Assembly (NCBI GenBank): GCA_001803565.1
Contig: MHDQ01000182.1
Location: forward strand, 1 to 5,184
From: Nitrospinae bacterium RIFCSPLOWO2_12_FULL_45_22
GTDB lineage: Bacteria > 2-12-FULL-45-22
Direction of reading: 5' to 3'
Length of the DNA: 5,184 nt
Under the pieces are notes generated by a model. The model was not told where the DNA came from, made no database searches, and saw nothing but the letters and a program-made list of their open reading frames with translations. The translations under genes were made by a program, and so were the position numbers. Positions within the stretch are counted from its first letter, which is position 1. Each line of letters begins with the position of its first letter. Shown piece by piece: positions 1-5,184 of this stretch.

Positions 1-1266
1 GAATAACTTGGTAAATAGTGCATAAGCTAACGAAAAGCCCGCCAAGGCCCCAGCCGTGATAGACAACTCTACCCAGGTAGGGGCATAACCACCCCACATA
101 TAGGGGAGACGCTGGCGGGCCAGGGAAGGCACTATAATCAGGAACCTCTCTAAAAACATGCCTACATTAATAATTAATGATAGGGCAAAGATAGCCCCAA
201 TATTGTTCCTAACCCGCTTAAAGGCTAATAAGGGGACCGGTATAATAACATTACATAACATAGTGATAAGAAAGAGCGGCTCATAATCGTGGTGCCGGTG
301 TCGGATAACTTCCATCTCTGATGGCATACCAGCATACCAGAGAGTCAGGGCCTCGGCAAAGAAGAAATAGAACCAGAGCAGAGAGACCGCCAGCAGGAGC
401 TTGCCCAGATTATCGAAATGGATCGGCCTAATATATTCCTCTAGCCCATAGACCTTCCGCAAAATAGCCATCAGGCTTATTACGGCCGCTACTCCGGAAA
501 GGATCGCCCCGACAACAAAATAGGGGGCAAAGATAGTACTGTGCCAGCCCGGTACTACCGTCATGCCAAAATCCCATGAGACAATACTATGAACCGATAT
601 AAATACTGGTATGATAAGGACTGTCAGGAGGGCACATGCCTTCCTCAGCCGTTGCCACTCCATCTCACTACCGCGCCAACCCAGAGCCAGGATACTATAA
701 AACTTGTGCCGCCAACCCCGGGTATTATCACGGGCCAAAGCCAGATCAGGAATCATGGCCACATAAAGGAAGAGGGAGCTGCCGGTAAGATAAGTAAATA
801 TAGCCGTCATATCCCATAGCAGTGGAGAACGAAAATTGGGCCAAATAGCCCGCTCGCTCGGGTAAGGGATCAGGTAATAAAAGACCCAGCTCCTACCTAA
901 ATGTATTATAGGAAACATGCCCGCTACTATAAGTGAGAATGTAGTCATAGTCTCGGCTGCGCGGGTAATGGGCCTGCGCCAATCTGCTTGTAAGAGCCGC
1001 AGTATAGCAGAGATCAAAGTACCGGCATGGCTAATGCCCACCCAGAAGACAAAATTGACGATATAAATACCCCACATGACCGGCATATTAATCCCGGCTA
1101 CACCCATACCAGTCCGGAGTTGATAGCCCCAGGCTAGTAAGCCATTCAGCACTATCAGCCCCAGGACCACTACTAGCAGGTAAAAGGGCCAGCGGGATAC
1201 TAAGAGGGGTCGGAGGATATCCTGATTAATCTGGGTATCCGGTACCCACCCTTTTTCTTGAGACAA
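1..1266 (-). CDS. actC: Alternative complex III subunit ActC, NrfD-like quinol-site membrane protein (3' end cut off by window edge)
   Basis: This is an integral membrane protein of the NrfD/PsrC superfamily. In ACIII it carries a quinol site and probably a proton path, and docks the iron-sulfur subunit. The frame is open for 422 codons from 1266 to base 1 with no stop, so the C-terminus lies outside the window. About ten hydrophobic helices can be seen, roughly at residues 24-46, 61-85, 106-124, 150-175, 209-232, 245-268, 286-310, 330-350, 355-378 and 398-422; few residues are likely missing. ActC-like blocks include FWVGISHAGTLISAILRL (74-91), RPIHFDNLGKLLL (280-292), and ERFLIIVPSLARQRLPY (373-389) followed by WGGYAPTWVE. 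His80 and Asp232 are candidate quinol or proton residues, by inference. The start is TTG: an in-frame TAA lies two codons upstream, no ATG follows until about residue 54, and AAGGAGGG sits 9 bases before it. The block match makes ActC more likely than PsrC or QrcD. Confidence 0.92.
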   Translation of the reverse strand, partial: MSQEKGWVPDTQINQDILRPLLVSRWPFYLLVVVLGLIVLNGLLAWGYQLRTGMGVAGINMPVMWGIYIVNFVFWVGISHAGTLISAILRLLQADWRRPITRAAETMTTFSLIVAGMFPIIHLGRSWVFYYLIPYPSERAIWPNFRSPLLWDMTAIFTYLTGSSLFLYVAMIPDLALARDNTRGWRHKFYSILALGWRGSEMEWQRLRKACALLTVLIIPVFISVHSIVSWDFGMTVVPGWHSTIFAPYFVVGAILSGVAAVISLMAILRKVYGLEEYIRPIHFDNLGKLLLAVSLLWFYFFFAEALTLWYAGMPSEMEVIRHRHHDYEPLFLITMLCNVIIPVPLLAFKRVRNNIGAIFALSLIINVGMFLERFLIIVPSLARQRLPYMWGGYAPTWVELSITAGALAGFSLAYALFTKLF

Positions 1267-1283
1267 GTTTTACCACCCTCCTT
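1264..1283 (-). promoter_or_regulatory. Strong ribosome binding site that fixes the TTG start of actC
   Basis: On the minus strand AAGGAGGG (1283-1276) is followed by a 9-base spacer and TTG at 1266-1264. The TAA stop just upstream in the same frame excludes any longer product. This is the best Shine-Dalgarno match among the genes here, and it may compensate for the weak TTG start and for the long repeat-filled gap behind actB2. Confidence 0.8.
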
Positions 1284-1303
1284 AAAACTAGCTTAAGTGT
1301 TCA

Positions 1304-1356
1304 GCCACAGAGACACTGAGTCACAGAGAAATTGGTCATCTCAGTGTCTCTGTGGC
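1304..1356. repeat. Inverted repeat with a perfect 17-bp stem in the actB2-actC gap
   Basis: GCCACAGAGACACTGAG (1304-1320) is the exact reverse complement of 1340-1356, with a 19-base loop. The left side is made of three 8-base units, CACAGAGA, CACTGAGT and CACAGAGA (1306-1329); the right side repeats two of them in inverted form. It would fold into a long hairpin in the actB2-actC transcript. No T-run directly follows the stem on either strand, so it does not look like an ordinary intrinsic terminator. A dispersed palindromic element is the most natural reading; a role in transcript processing is possible. Confidence 0.85.
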
Positions 1357-1419
1357 AAACCTTCTCTTGCCTTAATTGTTACAAGCTAGTACATCGTTTC
1401 CAAAGTAACGTTACAATGC
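1357..1419. other. Spacer between the two inverted repeats of the actB2-actC gap
   Basis: No gene is visible here. The stretch holds a perfect 10-base palindrome GTAACGTTAC (1405-1414) and a direct repeat of GTTACAA (1378-1384 and 1410-1416). These could be chance or a weak operator-like site. I see no convincing -35/-10 pair that would give actC its own promoter. Confidence 0.4.
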
Positions 1420-1493
1420 TGTCATTTCGAGCGAAGCGAGAAATCTTTGTGCTAAAAGGGTTAGAAATATCTCTCCCTTCGGTCGAGATGACA
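1420..1493. repeat. Imperfect inverted repeat of the TGTCATTTCGAGCGAAG type
   Basis: The left arm 1420-1448 and the inverted right arm 1465-1493 match at 24 of 29 positions, with a 16-base loop. The arm starts TGTCATTTCGAGCGAAGCG and its partner, read on the other strand, starts TGTCATCTCGACCGAAGGG. From general knowledge, palindromes of this kind occur as dispersed intergenic repeats in many bacterial genomes. It begins about 20 bases beyond the actB2 stop codon in the direction of transcription and would form a long imperfect RNA hairpin. No transposase is present, so if mobile it would depend on a factor elsewhere. Confidence 0.8.
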
Positions 1494-1514
1494 AGTTAAT
1501 AAGGAAACGCTCTA

Positions 1515-2204
1515 CTAGGTACCTACTCTTTTTAAATAGTAAACTACTGGCTCAGTCCCTAATTCTTCTAATAGGCGGAATCTACGTTGGCCTTTGATAA
1601 GTTGTGCTACCTCGCTCTGGGGATCATTCAGGTTGCCAAAGATCAAGGCCCGGGGTGGGCAGGTCTGGACACAGGCAGGCTGAGCCTCACCATCCCTCAC
1701 CTGCCTCCCTTCATCTTTAGCCCTATCTTTAGCTTCCCGTATCCGCTGGATGCAGAAGGTACATTTTTCCATCACACCCCTGCCCCGGACACTTAGGTCG
1801 GGATTGAGCTGGTTTTGCAAAGGTTCATCCCAGTAGGGAGAGAACCAGTTAAAGAACCGGACTTTATACGGGCAGTTATTAGCACAATAGCGCGTCCCTA
1901 CGCAGCGGTTATATATTTGGGTATTAAGCCCTTCAGGGTTATGATAAGTAGCAAATACCGGGCATACCGGCTCGCACGGGGCATGCTGGCAATTCTGGCA
2001 CAGGATAGGGATAAATTTTATCTTAAAATCAGGATACTCGCCTTCCCAGTAGCGTTCCACCCGGATCCAGTTAAAGGACCTCCCCTCAGCACAGCGATCC
2101 TGTCCTACAACCGGTATATTATTTTCTGCATGACAGGCTATTACACAAGCCTCACAGCCCGTACAGCGGTCCAGATCAATAACCATTCCCCAAAAATAAC
2201 TCAT
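1515..2204 (-). CDS. actB2: Alternative complex III iron-sulfur subunit (ActB2 part, separate gene)
   Basis: This 229-residue protein is a PsrB/NrfC-type ferredoxin with four cluster sites, equivalent to the C-terminal domain of the usually fused ActB. It should carry electrons from the quinol site in ActC toward the hemes of ActA. The ligand groups are C14-C17-C20-C24, C69-C72-C77-C81, C101-x5-C107-x3-C111, and C148-C151 with C178-C182. In the third group Thr104 replaces the second cysteine (CVGTRYCANNCP), which by family knowledge points to one [3Fe-4S] and three [4Fe-4S] clusters, as in ACIII. ENNIPVVG and CVGTRYCANNCPYKVR are ActB-like blocks. There is no export signal, so it is probably carried through the Tat pathway with ActB1, or made as a fusion with it. 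The ATG lies one base after the actB1 TGA, with GGAG 10 bases upstream, so the two are probably translationally coupled. Confidence 0.93.
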   Translation of the reverse strand: MSYFWGMVIDLDRCTGCEACVIACHAENNIPVVGQDRCAEGRSFNWIRVERYWEGEYPDFKIKFIPILCQNCQHAPCEPVCPVFATYHNPEGLNTQIYNRCVGTRYCANNCPYKVRFFNWFSPYWDEPLQNQLNPDLSVRGRGVMEKCTFCIQRIREAKDRAKDEGRQVRDGEAQPACVQTCPPRALIFGNLNDPQSEVAQLIKGQRRFRLLEELGTEPVVYYLKRVGT

Positions 2205-2220
2205 ATCAAAAGAGCTCCCA
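2202..2220 (-). other. actB1/actB2 junction with a possible +1 frameshift (recoding) site
   Basis: On the minus strand actB1 ends TGG GAG CTC TTT TGA, then T, then the actB2 ATG. The +1 frame from the stop reads TTT GAT ATG, straight into actB2. A Shine-Dalgarno-like GGAG ends six bases before the TGA, and the last sense codon is part of TTTT, which allows re-pairing after a one-base slip. This is the same geometry as the prfB recoding site (SD, three bases, slippery codon, UGA). A shift would give one protein of 974 residues, as in fused ActB. The plainer reading is that GGAG is only the ribosome binding site of actB2. Confidence 0.35.
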
Positions 2221-4440
2221 TAATAGCCTTGGATAACCCGCTAGCTTTACTAATCTCACTTCCTCCCCGACCGCCTTATATAACTTTACCCGGGTAGCTG
2301 CCCAGGCCCAGGCGCCAGTCCGGGACTCAGTCAAGGGGGCCAGGATCTTTAAGGGATTAGCACCCCTATTCTGGGCATAACGTCCATAGAGGGTATGGCC
2401 CTGTCCGGCAGGCATACTCACTACTTCGGGCATTATCCCTGGATAAATTAAGGCTGGTACCAGTGCCCTACCGTGGGGAGACTCAACCCATACCGGAGCC
2501 CCTTCCGTAATACCTAATTTGCGGGCAGTCTCTGGATTAATCTCTACCCAGGAACCCCACACTACCGTTGTTATCGGGTCGGGTAGCTCTTGTAACCAGG
2601 GCTGATTAGCTCCCTGGCCTTCAGTAAAGGCTACAGAGGGATTAATATGGAGATGATAGGGATATTCCTCTGGTCTGGCTCCATATTCAGGTAATTCCAA
2701 TGGTAGGATAGGCGCTTCTTGCTTACCTTTCTTGCCTTTTGCAGTAGGGGGAGGCGGCGCCGGGGTATAACTGTCCCACCAGTAGCCCACCTGTAAAAGG
2801 GTAGACCAGAACTCTTCAAAATCCTCTTCTTGAATAGAACCCCGCTTAGATTGCTGAATGATGCGCCAGCGCTCTTTTAGGAGCTCGGCATAGCCTTTCC
2901 AGGGTAGGGCTTCAGCTAATTCTCCTCCCAGTTCTTTCGCTAACCCTAACAGGACATTGGCCGTGGCCCGGGTGTCAAATACCGGATTAACTACCGGCTG
3001 CATAATCCCGGCTAAAAAGATATCCAGTCCGGGCTCAGGGACATCGTCTCCCCAACGCTCTAAATAGGTATGCTCCGGCAGGATCAGGTCCGCCAGGCTG
3101 GTGGTATCATCCATAAAGCTACCGAAACTGACAATAAAAGGGACTTTCTCTATAGCCTTCTGAAAACCGCTAACTTCGGGTAAGGTAAAGACTGGATTGG
3201 TATCATAAAGCATAAGGAGCTTTACCTCTCCAGCCCGCATAGTGTTGACGAAAGTAGTCATCCTCCCTGCCTGTGCCTTGGCAGACAGGTCAGGGGATGG
3301 TCTATTTGTAGGTGGCAGCTCGCTAAAAGGCGATGGTGGGGGAAATTTTATCTTACTCCCTACCAGTATATTTAAGGTATTAATAGCCACCAGGTTAAAT
3401 ACCCCATTGGTGGTAGCCCCAGCCGTTCCACCCCCGAGAGCGAGGCTCGGTCCCCGGGTAGCGAACTCTCGGGCAACCCGTATAATCTTGTCGGCTGATA
3501 CCCCGGTTAGCTCAGCCACCTTCTTCGGCGCATATTCTTTAAGGGCTTCTTCCCAGGCTAGGGGGTTATCAATCTGGCCTTTGTAGAGCCCTTCTTTCAG
3601 GATTATATGGGCTAGCCCCAGGGCCAATATGCCTTCATAGCCTGGTTTAATAGGGATCCATTCATCGGCATTAGCGGCGGTCATAGATAATCGGGGTTCT
3701 ACCTGGATAAACTTTCCGCGCTGGCCTGGCCGGCCCTGACGCATCTGGCCATAGCCCACCCCGTAACGGACTGGTGAGAGCCAGGTCTCTAAAAAATTAG
3801 CGCTGAAAGACAGGAGATAATTGATATCCGCCAGGTCATAAGCTGGTATAGCCTCTTCCCCAAAAATCATTGCATTAGCTCTTATTAATGGATCAGGGCT
3901 GAAGGGTTCATAGGATAGATAATTATGGGAACCAAATAGCATCAGGAACTTCTCCACCAGCCAGGCAAAATTACCTCTCAATAGCCTGCTTATGAACCAT
4001 AGGCCCTGTTCTTCTCCCTTGTCTTTCAATTCCCGGAGTTTATCGGCCAACAGCTTTAATCCCTCAGCCCAGCTTATCTTCTCATAAGCCCCACTACCCC
4101 GGCGGCCCGTGAGCTTTAACGGCCCCCGAATACGATCAGGATTATATAAGACCTGGAGGCCCGCCTGGCCCCGGGCACAGACTTTACCCCGATTCAAGGG
4201 ATAGAGGGGGTTCCCTTCGATCTTCTTTGCCCGGCCATCCACTACCCGCACTACGATCCCGCAGCCCGCAGGACATTGCTGGCAGATGCTGGCATACCAT
4301 TGCCCTAGCCCAGGGATAACCTGGAATGGGGTTTCTGGGTAGGCATGCAGATATTCTGTTGGTTTCCCCTGGCCGCAATTGGTCAACAAGCTACCAGTAG
4401 CAACCAGCCCACTTAATTTTAAGAATTCCCTTCGATCCAT
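2206..4440 (-). CDS. actB1: Alternative complex III molybdopterin-oxidoreductase-like subunit (ActB1 part, separate gene, Tat-exported)
   Basis: This 744-residue protein of the DMSO reductase fold corresponds to the N-terminal domain of ActB, normally a cofactor-poor scaffold of ACIII. The N-terminus DRREFLKLSG is a twin-arginine signal, and LLTNC (18-22) is a marginal lipobox. C53-x2-C56-x3-C60-x27-C88 is a full [4Fe-4S] ligand set followed by ARGQ, as in true molybdoenzymes. No cysteine occurs after Cys88, and the usual metal-ligand region reads SHNYLSYEPFSPDP (171-184), so a cysteine or selenocysteine molybdenum ligand is absent. ActB-like blocks are LLMLYDTNPVFTLPEVSGF (408-426), DLILPEHTYLERWGDDVP (451-468), PWLQELPDPITTVVWGSWVE (614-633) and GQGHTLYGRYAQNRGANP (679-696). 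Residues 559-578 form a Pro/Lys-rich linker. GGTGA lies 6 bases before the ATG. QrcB or PsrA are less likely given these blocks and the pentaheme neighbour. Confidence 0.93.
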   Translation of the reverse strand: MDRREFLKLSGLVATGSLLTNCGQGKPTEYLHAYPETPFQVIPGLGQWYASICQQCPAGCGIVVRVVDGRAKKIEGNPLYPLNRGKVCARGQAGLQVLYNPDRIRGPLKLTGRRGSGAYEKISWAEGLKLLADKLRELKDKGEEQGLWFISRLLRGNFAWLVEKFLMLFGSHNYLSYEPFSPDPLIRANAMIFGEEAIPAYDLADINYLLSFSANFLETWLSPVRYGVGYGQMRQGRPGQRGKFIQVEPRLSMTAANADEWIPIKPGYEGILALGLAHIILKEGLYKGQIDNPLAWEEALKEYAPKKVAELTGVSADKIIRVAREFATRGPSLALGGGTAGATTNGVFNLVAINTLNILVGSKIKFPPPSPFSELPPTNRPSPDLSAKAQAGRMTTFVNTMRAGEVKLLMLYDTNPVFTLPEVSGFQKAIEKVPFIVSFGSFMDDTTSLADLILPEHTYLERWGDDVPEPGLDIFLAGIMQPVVNPVFDTRATANVLLGLAKELGGELAEALPWKGYAELLKERWRIIQQSKRGSIQEEDFEEFWSTLLQVGYWWDSYTPAPPPPTAKGKKGKQEAPILPLELPEYGARPEEYPYHLHINPSVAFTEGQGANQPWLQELPDPITTVVWGSWVEINPETARKLGITEGAPVWVESPHGRALVPALIYPGIMPEVVSMPAGQGHTLYGRYAQNRGANPLKILAPLTESRTGAWAWAATRVKLYKAVGEEVRLVKLAGYPRLLWELF

Positions 4441-4452
4441 AACCGTTCACCC
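4438..4452 (-). promoter_or_regulatory. Weak ribosome binding site of actB1
   Basis: GGGTGA (4452-4447) precedes the ATG at 4440-4438 with a 6-base spacer. It matches the 3' part of the Shine-Dalgarno consensus and supports the ATG that begins the twin-arginine signal. It lies just outside the neighbouring 187-bp palindrome, which therefore leaves the initiation region free. Confidence 0.5.
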
Positions 4453-4467
4453 GATTGATCTTTCTCT

Positions 4468-4654
4468 GCCACTAAGGCACGAAGACACCAAGGAAACGTA
4501 AAACGCAAAGCTAAAAGTGCAAAGCTGGAGAAAAGAATACAGAATACAAAGAAAAGAGAGTAACTCCAACCCCTGTATTCTGTATCCTTAATTTTACACT
4601 TTGCATTTTAAGCTTTAAGCTTTGAGCTTCTTAGTGACTTAGTGCCTTGGTGGC
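4468..4654. repeat. 187-bp imperfect palindromic element (MITE-like) filling the actA-actB1 gap
   Basis: The ends are inverted copies: GCCACTAAGGCACGAAGAC begins the left arm (4468-4493), and the right arm read on the other strand begins GCCACCAAGGCACTAAGTC (4654-4629). Each arm is three 8-base units of the form CACNAAGR or close to it. Inside, the symmetry continues: TGCAAAG (4518-4524) pairs with 4599-4605, and GAATACAGAATACA (4535-4548) pairs at 13 of 14 positions with 4574-4587. The centre 4549-4573 is unpaired. The whole would form a long, AT-rich hairpin in the mRNA. No open frame or transposase lies inside. An outer pair AACCGTT (4441-4447) and AACGGTT (4657-4663) is also inverted. It could be a non-autonomous mobile element or an RNA structure that sets the ActA to ActB ratio. 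Confidence 0.85.
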
Positions 4655-4668
4655 TAAACGGTTGCTTC

Positions 4669-5178
4669 TTACTTATGGCAGGTCCAGCAGTCTATACTGA
4701 CTTTTCTCTGCCTATGGCACTCCAGACACTTGCCCATCTCAGGATTTAATGGTTGATACATACGATCCATCTGCTCTACCGCACCATGGCAAATAGCACA
4801 ATCTATCCCGGCACGGATATGGCGTTTATGGTTAAAATAGACATGGTCAGGCAAATCGGTTACTTTTATCCAACCAATAGACTCCTTCTTGGCCCAATAA
4901 TCTAAGAGCTTCTTTACCTCGGGATGGAAAGGTAGGACAACTATATGGCAGTTGCGGCATTTCTCCACACTGGGTATCCCGGCTATGGCAGCCTTTCTGG
5001 CGTACTGGTGGCAGTATAGACAGGGGATCTGGTTTATACCAACATGGGTCTTATGGCTAAAGGCAATGGGCTGGAGCGGCCCCTGGTGGCTGAAGACAAA
5101 TAAATAGAGAAACAGGATCAGGAAAAGGAGAGCTAGTGCGCCTGATCCTGCCCCAATCAATACCATCCTCCCGCTCAT
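4669..5178 (-). CDS. actA: Alternative complex III subunit ActA, membrane-anchored pentaheme cytochrome c
   Basis: This 169-residue multiheme cytochrome should receive electrons from the iron-sulfur subunit and pass them to a periplasmic carrier, to ActE or to an oxidase. Five CxxCH motifs start at residues 53 (CLYCH), 74 (CRNCH), 127 (CAICH), 151 (CLECH) and 164 (CWTCH); the last lies one residue before the C-terminus. His42, His45, His117 and His120 are likely distal ligands, in the FSHKTH and FNHKRH patterns typical of cytochrome c7/c3-like folds. Residues 6-30 form one hydrophobic helix that anchors the protein with its hemes outside. Five hemes fit ActA; QrcA of the related Qrc complex has six. 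AGIPS, W..V.DLPDHVYF and the short C-terminal pair also fit ActA. The start is uncertain: only six bases precede this ATG and the frame is still open at the edge; a second ATG lies at residue 5. Upstream regulation cannot be seen. Confidence 0.9.
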   Translation of the reverse strand: MSGRMVLIGAGSGALALLFLILFLYLFVFSHQGPLQPIAFSHKTHVGINQIPCLYCHQYARKAAIAGIPSVEKCRNCHIVVLPFHPEVKKLLDYWAKKESIGWIKVTDLPDHVYFNHKRHIRAGIDCAICHGAVEQMDRMYQPLNPEMGKCLECHRQRKVSIDCWTCHK

Positions 5179-5184
5179 AAGACC

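Noticed and set aside
589-819. Plus-strand open frame of 76 codons
   Set aside because: It lies wholly within actC on the other strand, has no family features and has low-complexity composition; it is a shadow frame.
1304-1356. Intrinsic transcription terminator after actB2
   Set aside because: The stem is strong but no T-run follows on either strand, and actC belongs to the same complex and needs to be transcribed.
1405-1414. GTAACGTTAC palindrome as an operator
   Set aside because: A single 10-base palindrome in a gap already full of repeats, without a promoter beside it, is not enough to call a binding site.
1420-1493. CRISPR repeat or tRNA-like structure
   Set aside because: There is one inverted pair only, with no spacers, no regular direct repeats and no tRNA arms or CCA end.
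1587-1796. Plus-strand open frame of 69 codons
   Set aside because: It is antisense to the well-supported actB2 and has no recognisable domain.
1815-2297. Plus-strand open frame of 160 codons
   Set aside because: It is antisense to actB2 and the end of actB1, both of which show clear cysteine motifs and family blocks; the antisense protein looks like nothing known.
2631-2819. Minus-strand open frame of 62 codons
   Set aside because: It is an alternative frame inside actB1, over its Pro/Lys-rich linker, with no independent support.
3242-3586. Plus-strand open frame of 114 codons
   Set aside because: It is antisense to the middle of actB1, with no ribosome binding site or domain evidence.
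4184-4378. Minus-strand open frame of 64 codons
   Set aside because: It overlaps the cluster motif region of actB1 in another frame; actB1 has clear family support there.
2206-4440. Active polysulfide, thiosulfate or formate molybdoenzyme
   Set aside because: The N-terminal cluster motif would fit, but there is no cysteine metal ligand, and the C-terminal blocks and pentaheme neighbour match ACIII.

Overview
The window reads as most of the front half of an operon for an alternative complex III (ACIII, the Act complex), a membrane quinol oxidoreductase unrelated to cytochrome bc1. All four recognisable genes lie on the minus strand, so transcription runs from the right edge to the left edge. 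The order is actA (pentaheme cytochrome c), actB1 (molybdopterin-oxidoreductase-like subunit), actB2 (four-cluster iron-sulfur subunit) and actC (NrfD-like membrane subunit, cut by the left edge). The remaining subunits actD, actE and actF would be expected beyond position 1 but cannot be seen.

Layout in transcription order. 5178-4669 is actA, with one N-terminal membrane helix and five CxxCH motifs. 4668-4441 is a gap largely filled by a 187-bp imperfect palindrome. 4440-2206 is actB1, with a twin-arginine signal and an intact four-cysteine cluster motif but no later cysteine that could ligate molybdenum. One base separates it from actB2 (2204-1515). 1514-1267 is a second repeat-filled gap with two inverted repeats. 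1266-1 is actC, which starts at TTG behind a strong ribosome binding site.

By family knowledge, ActC with its neighbours oxidises menaquinol or ubiquinol at the membrane. Electrons then pass through the iron-sulfur clusters of ActB2 to the hemes of ActA and on to a periplasmic carrier or a terminal oxidase. ActB1 is normally a structural relic of a molybdoenzyme. Two things differ from the textbook complex: ActB, usually one polypeptide, is encoded here by two genes, and the ActB1 part keeps a complete iron-sulfur ligand set. The B1/B2 junction also resembles a +1 recoding site that could make the fused protein.

The organism is a bacterium with a Tat system, c-type cytochrome maturation and moderate base composition. 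Dispersed palindromic repeats in the gaps suggest an environmental lineage rich in such elements. I cannot name the phylum with confidence; a Chloroflexota-like or similar uncultured group is only a guess. No RNA genes, CRISPR arrays, transposase genes or convincing promoters or terminators were seen.
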